Translations under genes and position numbers: made by a program
Source: Streptomyces sp. CMB-StM0423
GTDB lineage: Bacteria > Actinomycetota > Actinomycetes > Streptomycetales > Streptomycetaceae
DNA length: 64,000 bases
Assembly (NCBI RefSeq): GCF_002847285.1
Contig: NZ_CP025407.1
Span: forward strand, 1,116,001-1,180,000
Direction of reading: 5' to 3'
Part shown: positions 44,114 through 52,159 of the stretch, one piece after another
How the letters are laid out: each line of letters begins with the position of its first letter
How positions within the stretch are numbered: the first letter of the stretch is position 1
Notes under the pieces: generated by a model
What the model saw: the letters and a program-made list of their open reading frames with translations, nothing else
Databases searched by the model: none
Told to the model about the DNA's origin: nothing

Positions 44114-45181
44114 TCAGTTGAAGCCGGTCGGCAGGTACTGGTCGATGTTGTCCTTGCTCACGACGGCGGAGTACAGCGTGATCGACGCCGGGATCTCGAA
44201 CTCGGCCATGCCCGAGACGCCCTTCTGCTGGCCGAGGGCGCGCGCGAGGTCGATCGCGGACGCGGCCATCGTCGGCGGGTAGAGGACGGTGGCCTTGATC
44301 ACCGAGTCGTCGGCCTTGATGGAGTCCATCACGGCCTTGGAACCGGCGCCGCCGACCATGATGAACTCGTCGCGGCCGGACTGGTCGATGGCGCGCTTGA
44401 CGCCGACGCCCTGGTCGTCGTCGTGGTTCCACATGGCGTCGAACTCCGGCACGGCCTGGAGCAGGTCGGACATCTTGCGCTGGCCCGACTCGACGGTGAA
44501 CTCGGCGGCCTGCCGGGCCACCTTCTCGATGTTGGGGTAGTTCTTCAGCGCGTCGTCGAAGCCCTTCGTGCGCTGCTGGGTCAGCTCCAGGTTGTCGAGC
44601 CCGGCCAGCTCGACGACCTTCGCGTTCTCCTTGCCCTTGAGCTGCTCGCCGATGAACCGGCCGGCGTTCAGGCCCATGCCGTAGTTGTCGCCGCCGATCC
44701 AGCAGCGGTACGCCTGCGGGCTGTTGAAGATCCGGTCCAGGTTGACGACGGGGATGCCGGCCCGCATGGCCTTCAGCCCCGCCTGCGTCATCGCCTTGCC
44801 GTCGGCCGGCAGGATGACCAGGACGTCGACCTTCTTGTTGATCAGGGAGTCGACCTGGCCTATCTGGGTGGCCGTGTCGTTCGAGCCCTCGGTGATGTCG
44901 AGGGTGACGTCCTCGTACTTCTCCGCGCGCGAGCGCGCGTTGTCGTTGATGGCGTTGAGCCAGCCGTGGTCGGCCTCCGGGCCCGCGAAGCCGATGGTGA
45001 CCGGCTTGCCGGGCTTGTCCTCGGAGACGTTGGCCTGCTGCTGCTCGGAGCCGCCGTCGTCGTCACTGTCGTCATTGCTGGTGCAACTGGTGAGGAACGC
45101 GGCAGCCGAGACACCGGCGGCACCGAAGAGCATGTTTCTACGGCTGAAAGGCGATTCTGGCATGTGAGTACGACCCTTCAT
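44114..45181 (-). CDS. RbsB-type sugar-binding lipoprotein
   Basis: 355 residues. The start ATG 45181 overlaps the permease stop (ATGA); an in-frame ATG at 45163 has a GAAGGG purine stretch upstream and could be used instead. The signal has a twin-arginine-like pair (SRRNMLFGAAGVSAAAFLTSC) ending in a lipobox. Mature protein: periplasmic-binding fold of the ribose/galactose class, with VTIGFAGPEADHGWLNAIND, VDVLVILPADGKAMTQAGLK, GIPVVNLDRIF and WNHDDDQGVGVKRAIDQSG. It delivers a monosaccharide or inositol-like ligand to the permease at 45178. It is unusual in lying after the ATPase and permease genes rather than before them. Confidence 0.9.
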   Translation of the reverse strand: MKGRTHMPESPFSRRNMLFGAAGVSAAAFLTSCTSNDDSDDDGGSEQQQANVSEDKPGKPVTIGFAGPEADHGWLNAINDNARSRAEKYEDVTLDITEGSNDTATQIGQVDSLINKKVDVLVILPADGKAMTQAGLKAMRAGIPVVNLDRIFNSPQAYRCWIGGDNYGMGLNAGRFIGEQLKGKENAKVVELAGLDNLELTQQRTKGFDDALKNYPNIEKVARQAAEFTVESGQRKMSDLLQAVPEFDAMWNHDDDQGVGVKRAIDQSGRDEFIMVGGAGSKAVMDSIKADDSVIKATVLYPPTMAASAIDLARALGQQKGVSGMAEFEIPASITLYSAVVSKDNIDQYLPTGFN

Positions 45182-46200
45182 TGCGTCGAGGATTTACGCG
45201 AAGTGTGGTGCTGGATAAGGACGGCGGCGACGATGATCGCGCCCTTGGCGATCTTCTGTACGTCGCTTTGCACGTTGTTGAGCGCGAAGAGGTTGGTAAT
45301 GGTGGTGAAGACGACCACGCCCAGCACGGAGCCGATGATGGTGCCCCGGCCGCCGCTGAGCAGGGTGCCGCCGATGATCGCGGCCGCGATGGCGTCCAGT
45401 TCGTACAGGTTGCCGTTCGTGTTCTGGCCGGAGCCCGCGAGCACGATGAGCATGAACGCCGCGATGCCGCAGCAGAGCCCGGACAGGGCGTACAGCAGCA
45501 GGCGCTGCCGCTTGATGTCGATGCCGGCGAGCCGGGCGGCCTCGGGGTTGCCGCCGACCGCCACGGTGCGGCGGCCGAAGGTGGTGCGGTTGAGCAGCAC
45601 CCAGCCCAGGGCGGAGACGCCGAGGAAAATGAGCACCAGGTACGGGATGCCGAGGATGCGGGCGTCCGCGTTCCCGAGGTCCAGCACCCCCTGTACCTCG
45701 ACGATCTGCGTCTGGCCGTCGCTCATCTGCTCGGCGAAGCCGCGCGCGGAGGCGAGCATGGCCAGCGTGGCGATGAACGGCACGAGGCTGCCGTACGCGA
45801 TGAGCACGCCGTTGACCAGGCCGCAGCCTATGCCCACGGCTATGGCGCAGAAGAGCATGCCCGTCAGGCCGTAGTCCTGCGTGGCCTGCGTCGTCGCCCA
45901 GACCGAGGCGAGGGCGACGATGGCGCCGACCGACAGGTCGATGCCGCCGCCGATGATGACCAGCGTCACGCCGATGGTCACCACGCCGATCGCCGACGAC
46001 TGGGTGAGGATCAGCCGGAAGTTGTCGACGTCCAGGAACTGGTCGGGTTTGGTGAGGGCGCCGACCACGACCAGCAGGCCGAGCACGCCGACCAGCGCCA
46101 GGAGTCTGAAGTCCAGACGGCTGTGCCAGGCGGCGGCGTTGCCGTTCCCCCTCGGCTTCTCCGGCGCCGGGGCGGAGAGCGAGTCCGATTTGCTCAACAC
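45178..46200 (-). CDS. RbsC-type ABC sugar permease
   Basis: 340 residues starting at GTG 46200, directly adjacent to the ATPase stop codon. A hydrophobic protein with eight to ten membrane segments and the RbsC/XylH family signature GVTLVIIGGGIDLSVGAIVA. Further family stretches are NGVLIAYGSLVPFIATLAML, AVGGNPEAARLAGIDI and IAAAIIGGTLLSGGRGTIIG. It forms a homodimeric channel with the ATPase encoded upstream and the binding protein encoded downstream. Confidence 0.92.
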   Translation of the reverse strand: MLSKSDSLSAPAPEKPRGNGNAAAWHSRLDFRLLALVGVLGLLVVVGALTKPDQFLDVDNFRLILTQSSAIGVVTIGVTLVIIGGGIDLSVGAIVALASVWATTQATQDYGLTGMLFCAIAVGIGCGLVNGVLIAYGSLVPFIATLAMLASARGFAEQMSDGQTQIVEVQGVLDLGNADARILGIPYLVLIFLGVSALGWVLLNRTTFGRRTVAVGGNPEAARLAGIDIKRQRLLLYALSGLCCGIAAFMLIVLAGSGQNTNGNLYELDAIAAAIIGGTLLSGGRGTIIGSVLGVVVFTTITNLFALNNVQSDVQKIAKGAIIVAAVLIQHHTSRKSSTQ

Positions 46201-47736
46201 TTACGAGGTCCCTTCCATGACGAGGTCGAGCACCCGGTGCTCGTCGAGATCCCGGGCCGGGGCGGTGTGCACGACCTGGCCCTCGCGGAGTACGAGGACC
46301 CGGTCGGCGAGGCCGAGGACCTCGGGGAGTTCGCTGGAGACGAGCAGGACCGCGACGCCTTCGTCGGCGAGCCTGCGGATGAGCGCGTACAACTCGGCGC
46401 GGGCGCCGACGTCCACGCCGCGGGTGGGCTCGTCCAGCAGCAGCACCCGGCAGTCGCGCAGCAGCCAGCGCGCGAGCACGGCCTTCTGCTGGTTGCCGCC
46501 GGAGAGCGTGCGGACGGGGGCGTCGGGGTTGTCGGGACGCAGCGAGAGGTCGCGTACGGCCTGCCGCGCCGCGGACCGCTCCCCCGACCGGTCCAGCCAG
46601 CCGCCGGTGGAGAAGCGGGTGAGCGAGGAGATGGAGACGTTGCGGCTGACGGACTCCGTCATCAGCAGCGCCTGCGACTTGCGCTCCTCGGGAGCCAGCC
46701 CGATGCCCGCCTTGACGGCGGCGGTGACGCTCCCGGGGCGCAGCGGGCGGCCGTCGACCAGCACCCGGCCGGCGGTCGGCTTGCGGGCGCCGAAGACGGT
46801 CTCCAGGATCTCCGAGCGGCCGGAGCCGACCAGGCCCGCGAGCCCGACGATCTCGCCGGGGGCCAGCCTGAGGTCCACGGGTGCGAACTCGCCCTCCCTG
46901 GCGAGCCCTTCGAGGGTGAGGACGGGATCCTTGCCCGCGACCGGCGCCTCGGGCCGCTGGGGGAAGACGTGCGCGACGTTGCGGCCGGTCATCAGGGTGA
47001 CGATCTCGTTGGTCGACGTGCTCTGCGCGGGCAGCCCGCGGGCGACGGCGCGGCCGTCCTTGAGCACGGTGACGCGGTCGCCTATCCGGCGGATCTCCTC
47101 CAGCCGGTGGGAGATGTAGATGACGGCGACGCCCTGCCCGGTGAGGTCGGCGACGATCCGGAAGAGGTTGTCGACCTCGTCGGGGTCGAGCGCGGCGGAC
47201 GGCTCGTCCATGACGATGAGCTTCACGTCGTGGGAGAGCGCCCGGGCCATGGAGACGACCTGCTGGCCGGCGGCGGAGAGGTCGCCGACGATGGTGGACG
47301 CGGAGATCTCCGGGTGGCCGAGCCGGGCCAGCAGGTCCTGGGCGGCGGTGTGCGCCTCGCGGGCCTTGATGAACCCGCCGGAGGAGCGCTCGTGGCCGAG
47401 GAAGACGTTCTCCGCCACCGACAGGTGCATCACCAGGTCGAGTTCCTGGTAGATGGTGGCGATGCCCAGCCGCATGGCGGCGACGGGCGACTTCAGCGCG
47501 GTCTCGTCGCCCTGCCAGACGATGGTGCCCTCGTCGGGCTGGTGGGCGCCGGCCAGGACCTTGATGAGGGTGGACTTGCCGGCGCCGTTCTGGCCGAGCA
47601 GGCAGTGCACCTCGCCGGCCACGACGTCGAGGTCGACGCCGTCGAGCGCGCGGACGCCGGGGAAGGACTTGGTGATCCCCGTCATGGTGAGCAGGGGTGT
47701 GGCGGGGGTGGGCGGCGTATCTGACGTAGGCGCCAT
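46201..47736 (-). CDS. RbsA-type sugar ABC transporter ATPase (tandem ATPase domains)
   Basis: 511 residues, ATG 47736 with GGAG eight bases upstream. Two ABC domains in one chain. The first has Walker A GQNGAGKSTLIKVLAG, signature DLSAAGQQVVSMARALS and Walker B VKLIVMDEPSAALDPDEV. The second has the degenerate GLVGSGRSEILETVFG, signature RTLSGGNQQKAVLARWLL and CRVLLLDEPTRGVDVGARAE. This is the normal pattern for ribose/galactose/inositol importers. It is the first gene after the ROK regulator, separated by a 327-base low-complexity spacer. Confidence 0.93.
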   Translation of the reverse strand: MAPTSDTPPTPATPLLTMTGITKSFPGVRALDGVDLDVVAGEVHCLLGQNGAGKSTLIKVLAGAHQPDEGTIVWQGDETALKSPVAAMRLGIATIYQELDLVMHLSVAENVFLGHERSSGGFIKAREAHTAAQDLLARLGHPEISASTIVGDLSAAGQQVVSMARALSHDVKLIVMDEPSAALDPDEVDNLFRIVADLTGQGVAVIYISHRLEEIRRIGDRVTVLKDGRAVARGLPAQSTSTNEIVTLMTGRNVAHVFPQRPEAPVAGKDPVLTLEGLAREGEFAPVDLRLAPGEIVGLAGLVGSGRSEILETVFGARKPTAGRVLVDGRPLRPGSVTAAVKAGIGLAPEERKSQALLMTESVSRNVSISSLTRFSTGGWLDRSGERSAARQAVRDLSLRPDNPDAPVRTLSGGNQQKAVLARWLLRDCRVLLLDEPTRGVDVGARAELYALIRRLADEGVAVLLVSSELPEVLGLADRVLVLREGQVVHTAPARDLDEHRVLDLVMEGTS

Positions 47737-47759
47737 GTACGGATCTCCTCGGCGGTGCT

Positions 47760-48063
47760 CCGACTGCGGCTGCGCAGGGGCAGGTTGGGCAGGGCGGAGC
47801 GCAAACGGGCGGGTTCACCGGGCGGTGCGGGTGATGCGGTGCGGGTGGTCGGAGGGCAGCGGCGTGGTGCGGGGGCCTCAGCGGGTGGTGCCGCGGTCGG
47901 CCGGGGGTGCTGCGGGAGTTGCGCGGTGGTGCGGGTGGTGCTGCTGGTGCCTGTGGTGCTGGAGCGGTGCGTGGGTCGTACCGGGTGATGCGCGGGTGGT
48001 GCGTGGGTTGGGCCTGGGGTGGTGCGGGCCTTACGGGTGGTACGCGGATGTCCGCGCCCGGCG
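47760..48063. repeat. GTG/GGT-rich low-complexity spacer
   Basis: Roughly 300 bases between the ROK gene and the ABC operon consist of irregular repeats around GTGCGGGTGGTGC and GGTGCTG. There is no credible gene on either strand. The plus strand is strongly G-rich with many GGG runs. The pattern looks like a degenerate minisatellite and may fold as G-rich DNA or RNA structure. It lies inside the region where the importer promoter should be. Confidence 0.5.
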
Positions 48064-49254
48064 TCAGGCGGGCGAGAACAGGTGGTCGCTGGTGAGCCGG
48101 GCGGCGCCGATCACGCCCGCGGTGGGGCCCAGTTCGCCGAGCACGATGGGCAGGTTGCCGGTCGCCAGGGGCAGCGACTGGCGGTAGACCTGGGTGCGGA
48201 TGGCGGCGAGGAGCGTGTGACCGAGGCCGGTGACGCCGCCGCCGATGACCACGAGCCCGGGGTTGAAGAAGCTGACCAGTCCTGCGATGACCTGGCCGGT
48301 ACGGGTGCCACCCTCGCGGATGAGGTCGAGCGCGACCGCGTCGCCCGCAGTCGCCGCCACGGCGACGTCCCTGGCCTCCAGCCCGCCGGTCTCCTCCAGC
48401 CTGGCGGCCAATTGCGCGGAACGGCCCTCGCGGGCGGCGTTCTCGGCGTCCCGGGCGAGGGCGGAACCGCCGAAGTACGCCTCCAGGCAGCCGCGGTTAC
48501 CGCAGGCGCACGGGCGCCCGTCCACCTCCACCTGGATGTGGCCGATGTCGCCGGCGCTGCCGTTCGTCCCGCGGTAGACCTCGCCGCCGACGAGGATGCC
48601 GCAGCCGATGCCGGTGCCGATCTTGACGTAGAGGAAGTCCCGTACGGCACGGGCGACACCGGCGTGCTGCTCGCCCTGGGCCATGATGTTCACGTCGTTG
48701 TCGACCATGACCGGGCAGCCCAGCTCCTGGCTGAGCGCCTCACGGACCGGGAAGCCGTCCCAGCCGGGCATGATCGGCGGCGCGACCGGCACACCCTCGG
48801 GGAAGCGGACGGGACCCGGGACGCCGATGCCGGCGCCGTCGAAGCCCTCCGCCACCCCGGAGGCGCGGAGCTTGGCCGCCATCGCCAGCGCCTGCTCGAA
48901 GACCGCGACCGGGCCCTCGCGCACGTCCATGGGCTGGGTCAGATGACCGAGCACCTCCAGCTCCGCGTTGGTGACCGCCACGTCGATGGAGGTGGCGCCG
49001 ATGTCGACGCCGAGGAAGCGCAGCGAGGGCGCGAGGCGGATGTTGTGCGACCTGCGTCCGCCCCGGGAGGCGGCGAGGCCGTCGGCGACCACGAGCCCGG
49101 TCTGCAGCAGCCGGTCGATCTCGACCGCCAGCTTGGACCTGGACAGTTCCACCTGGTCGCCGAGCTGCGCCCGGGAGTTCGGCCCGCCGTCACGCAGCAG
49201 ACGGAGCAGTCGCGCCTGGTGCGCGTTCGCGGGCCGAGCTGTCATGCGCCTCAC
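48064..49254 (-). CDS. ROK-family transcriptional regulator
   Basis: 396 residues. GTG 49254 is chosen because AGGAG lies about four bases upstream; ATG 49245, three codons on, is also possible. The N-terminal winged HTH reads NAHQARLLRLLRDGGPNSRA with AQLGDQVELSRSKLAVEIDR. The ROK domain follows with FLGVDIGATSIDVAVTN, GIGVPGPVRFPEGVPV, VYRGTNGSAGDIGHIQVEV, the zinc motif CACGNRGCLEAYFG and LVVIGGGVTGLGH. It probably senses an imported sugar and represses the importer, the exported dehydrogenase gene and itself. It is divergent from fdhD, with an operator-like element in between. Confidence 0.9.
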   Translation of the reverse strand: MRRMTARPANAHQARLLRLLRDGGPNSRAQLGDQVELSRSKLAVEIDRLLQTGLVVADGLAASRGGRRSHNIRLAPSLRFLGVDIGATSIDVAVTNAELEVLGHLTQPMDVREGPVAVFEQALAMAAKLRASGVAEGFDGAGIGVPGPVRFPEGVPVAPPIMPGWDGFPVREALSQELGCPVMVDNDVNIMAQGEQHAGVARAVRDFLYVKIGTGIGCGILVGGEVYRGTNGSAGDIGHIQVEVDGRPCACGNRGCLEAYFGGSALARDAENAAREGRSAQLAARLEETGGLEARDVAVAATAGDAVALDLIREGGTRTGQVIAGLVSFFNPGLVVIGGGVTGLGHTLLAAIRTQVYRQSLPLATGNLPIVLGELGPTAGVIGAARLTSDHLFSPA

Positions 49255-49374
49255 GCCACTCCTCCCCGGCCTCGCGTACGTCGTTCTCGTACGCCGTTGT
49301 CGGCATTCCAGGGGGAACGTAGCAGTGCTTCGCCACTGAGGGAAGAAGTTCTGCAGGAATCGGTATCTACTTTC

Positions 49375-49392
49375 TCCATCATCAGGACAAAG
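49375..49392. promoter_or_regulatory. Operator-like element TCCATCATCAGGACAAAG
   Basis: It matches 15 of 18 bases of the element at 41670 in the dehydrogenase promoter, with further shared TATCT and CAGGA blocks to the left of both. It lies between the divergent ROK and fdhD starts, 35 bases before the fdhD ATG. It is probably the ROK autoregulatory site. Confidence 0.5.
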
Positions 49393-49426
49393 ATGAGGTC
49401 GCGGTCGGCCGCGTACGCTGACCGGC

Positions 49427-50257
49427 ATGGGTCGGGTGACGGTGCGGCGTCCGGTGGTGCGGGTGCGTGGGGGGCGGGTGGACCGGCGGGTGGACACGCT
49501 GGTGGCGGAGGAGCCGCTGGAGATCCGGCTGGGGGGCCGGGCGCTGGCGATCACGATGCGGACGCCGGGTGACGACTTCGCGCTGGCGGCGGGGTTCCTC
49601 GTGAGCGAGGGGGTGGTGGCCGGGGGCGGGGAACTGGCCGGGATCACGTACTGCGCGGGGGCGGTGGACGGTGCGGAGGGCGGGAACACGTACAACATCG
49701 TGGATGTGCGGCTGGCCGCGGGAGTGGCGGTGCCGGACGTCTCGCTGGAGCGGAACGTCTATACGACGTCGTCGTGCGGGCTGTGCGGGAAGGCGAGCCT
49801 GGACGCGGTCCGTACGACGGCACGCTGGCCCCTCGCCGGCGGCGGTATGCGACTCACGCCGGAGACCCTGGCCGCGCTGCCCGGTCGACTGCGGGCGGGG
49901 CAGCGGGTCTTCGACCGCACCGGAGGGCTGCACGCCGCCGCGCTGTTCACCTCTGACGGTGACCTGATCGACCTGCGCGAGGACGTGGGCCGCCACAACG
50001 CCGTCGACAAGCTGGTCGGCCGCGCCCTGCAACAGGACCGCCTCCCGCTCTCCGGCACCGTGCTGATGGTCTCGGGCAGGGCCTCCTTCGAGCTGGCACA
50101 GAAAGCCGCGATGGCCGGCATCCCCGTCCTGGCCGCCGTTTCCGCACCCTCCTCCCTGGCCGTCGACCTCGCCGCCGAAACCGGCATGACCCTGGTCGGC
50201 TTCCTGCGCGGGGACACCATGAACGTGTACGCAGGCGAACACCGCATCGCACTCTGA
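49427..50257 (+). CDS. fdhD: Formate dehydrogenase accessory sulfurtransferase FdhD
   Basis: 276 residues. FdhD passes sulfur from a cysteine desulfurase to the molybdenum cofactor of formate dehydrogenases. The catalytic CxxC pair is in SSCGLCGK (Cys117 and Cys120). Other family segments are EEPLEIRLGGRALAITMRTP, GDDFALAAGFLVSEGVV, LREDVGRHNAVDKLVGRA, LMVSGRASFELAQKAAMAGI and TMNVYAGEHRIAL at the C-terminus. No formate dehydrogenase subunit is encoded in this window. ATG 49427 fits the family N-terminus; no strong Shine-Dalgarno sequence precedes it. Confidence 0.95.
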   Translation: MGRVTVRRPVVRVRGGRVDRRVDTLVAEEPLEIRLGGRALAITMRTPGDDFALAAGFLVSEGVVAGGGELAGITYCAGAVDGAEGGNTYNIVDVRLAAGVAVPDVSLERNVYTTSSCGLCGKASLDAVRTTARWPLAGGGMRLTPETLAALPGRLRAGQRVFDRTGGLHAAALFTSDGDLIDLREDVGRHNAVDKLVGRALQQDRLPLSGTVLMVSGRASFELAQKAAMAGIPVLAAVSAPSSLAVDLAAETGMTLVGFLRGDTMNVYAGEHRIAL

Positions 50258-50276
50258 CGCGCAGAGGCGGCGGCGG

Positions 50277-50314
50277 GTAGACAGTGTCCACCTCCGTGGT
50301 AGACACTGTCCACC
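50277..50314. promoter_or_regulatory. Tandem TetR operator abutting the start codon
   Basis: Two 16-bp boxes, GTAGACAGTGTCCACC (50277-50292) and GTAGACACTGTCCACC (50299-50314), differ at two adjacent bases. Each contains the palindrome GACAGTGTC or its complement GACACTGTC. The second box ends at the base before the regulator ATG. No ribosome binding site fits between, so the message is probably leaderless and operator occupancy would cover the transcription start. Confidence 0.65.
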
Positions 50315-50929
50315 ATGACCGCGGACACCCGCGCGCGCCTCCTGGAGGCCGCGCTCGAACTGCTCGACGAGCGAGGCGTCGACGCCCTCACCCTGCGCGC
50401 CATCGCCCGGCGCTGCGGCGTCTCGCACGGCGCCCCGCTCAAGCACTTCCCGCACCGCGCGGCGCTGCTGTCGGCCGTCGCCACCCAGGGCTTCCGCGAG
50501 TTGCAGGACTGGGCGGGCGAGGCGCTGGCGAAGCTGCCGCCGGACGCGAGCCCGGCCCGGCGGCTGCGTACGGGCACGCGCGCGTACGTGGAGTACGCCG
50601 TGGCCCGGCCCGGGATGTTCGCGCTGATGTTCCGCCGCGACCTGCTCGACCCGCACGACCGCGAGCTGGGCCGCGCCTCCCTCGGCGGCTTCGAGAACCT
50701 CGTCCGCCTCGTCGAGGCCCGGCAGTCCGAGGGCTGGCGGGCGGACGCGGACCCGCGGCTGCTCACCGGCGCGCTGTGGTCCGCCATGCACGGCACCGCC
50801 GAGCTGTGGTCCTGGGGCTCCCTGCCGCTGGCCACCGGCGCGGCGACCATCGACGACGTACTCGACGGCCTCTGCGAGGCGTTCGAGATCGGCCCACCCA
50901 CCGCACGACGAAAGCGAACCACGCCATGA
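50315..50929 (+). CDS. TetR-family transcriptional regulator
   Basis: 204 residues. The N-terminal HTH is RARLLEAALELLDERGVDAL with TLRAIARRCGVSHGAPLKHF. The ligand domain has VARPGMFALMFRRDLLDPHD and GALWSAMHGTAELWSWGSLP, the WHG-type TetR C-terminal domain. The start ATG lies directly after the operator. Its stop overlaps the start of the thioesterase gene (ATGA), so the two are one operon. The ligand is probably an acyl-CoA or similar hydrophobic molecule, inferred from that partner. Confidence 0.9.
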   Translation: MTADTRARLLEAALELLDERGVDALTLRAIARRCGVSHGAPLKHFPHRAALLSAVATQGFRELQDWAGEALAKLPPDASPARRLRTGTRAYVEYAVARPGMFALMFRRDLLDPHDRELGRASLGGFENLVRLVEARQSEGWRADADPRLLTGALWSAMHGTAELWSWGSLPLATGAATIDDVLDGLCEAFEIGPPTARRKRTTP

Positions 50930-51788
50930 CCACCACCCCTCCCCCGGACTTCGACCGGGAGACCGCCGTCCACGCGCGCCCGGGCGAGCCCGGTACGTAC
51001 GACGCGGACCTGCCCGGCGCGTGGAAGGTCGGCCAGGGCATCAACGGCGGCGTGCTGCTCGCGGTCACCGCCCGCGCGCTGGCGGCCGAACTCGGCACCC
51101 CCCGCGACGACCGCCCCGGCCACCCGGACCCGCTGTCGGTCTCCGCGTACTACCTCTCCACGGCCACCGCGGGTCCTGCGGTCGTCCGCACCGAGACCAT
51201 CCGGCGCGGCAACTCCGTCTCCCACGGCGGCGCGGAACTCCTCCAGCAGGAGGATCCCGCCGCCCCGGCCCCCGGCTGCGCGTCCTGGCGGCCTACGGCA
51301 GCCTCGCCGACCAGCCCGACGACGTCAGGACCTCCGCGAAGCCCCCGGCGCTGGCGCCGGTGGAGCAGTGCATAGGCAGTGGCGCGGCCCCGCCGGAGTT
51401 CCTGGCGGAGTCCCCGATGCTCACCCGCGCCGACCTGCGCCTGGACCCGTCCTGCGTGGGCTGGGCGGTCGGCGCGCCGTCGGGCCGAGGCGAGATGAAG
51501 GGCTGGTTCCGCCTGCCGGAGGACCGGGACCCGGACGCGATGCTGCTGCTGATGGCGGTGGACGTCCTCCCCCCGGTGAGCTTCGACCTGGGCGTGATCG
51601 GCTGGGCCCCGACGCTGGAACTGACGGCCCACCTACGCGCAAGCCCGGCACCGGGCTGGCTCCGGGTGATCCACACGACCCGCAACGTCGCGGGCGGCCA
51701 CATGGAGGAGGACGCCGAAATCTGGGACTCCACCGACCGCCTGGTAGCCCAGTCCCGCCAACTGGCCCGCTTCCCCCGGCAGTCCTGA
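50926..51788 (+). pseudogene. Acyl-CoA thioesterase-like gene with a frameshift
   Basis: The first frame from ATG 50926 reads DADLPGAWKVGQGINGGVLL, LSVSAYYLSTATAGPAVVRT and RRGNSVSHGGAELLQ. At about 51262-51272 coding continues in another frame: LRVLAAYGSLADQPDDVRTS, CVGWAVGAPSGRGEMKGWFR, FDLGVIGWAPTLELTAHLRA and VIHTTRNVAGGHMEEDAEIW to the stop at 51788. Together they form a double-hotdog thioesterase of the TesB-like type, about 287 residues. The total length is not a multiple of three, so one base is missing or extra in the GGCCCCCGGC run. This is either a true inactivating mutation or a homopolymer sequencing error; both halves look under selection, which favours an error or recent event. 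Confidence 0.75.
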
Positions 51789-52078
51789 CGGACAAGCGTG
51801 GCGCCCAGGCGCGCCGAGCGTCACCGAACGCCTGTTTGCAGTGGTGGGCTATGTCGTCGACCGCGACGGGCGCAGCGAGGAAACGGACTGGGACGGAGTC
51901 GTTCCCGGGAGCAACGAGCGCATCGGCGAAGGGCCGGGACATTCGCCGTCCGGGAACCGGTTGCCGCTCGGCACCCGCAGTTGGCCGGGGCGGCGGGGAT
52001 GTCGTATCCGCCGCTCGTCGTGTTCGCCCGGAACATTTCGGCCGGTGATTCGCCGGGCTGAGACCCTCGCGGCCGTGG
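51789..52078. other. Intergenic region, no gene seen
   Basis: About 370 bases lie between the thioesterase stop and the lipase maturation factor start, counting the hairpin listed separately. Open frames on both strands lack protein-like composition. I see no RNA gene or remnant here. Confidence 0.5.
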
Positions 52079-52117
52079 CGCGCCGGATCCGCCCGCCGCC
52101 CCCGCCGATCCGGCGCG
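52079..52117. terminator. Perfect 11-bp inverted repeat before LMF gene
   Basis: CGCGCCGGATC pairs perfectly with GATCCGGCGCG around a 17-base C-rich loop, 43 bases before the GTG at 52160. It could terminate upstream transcription or be part of the leader of the next gene. Confidence 0.4.
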
Positions 52118-52159
52118 GCGGGGTGTGGGGGGTGTGGGGGTGGTGGTACGGATGGCGTC

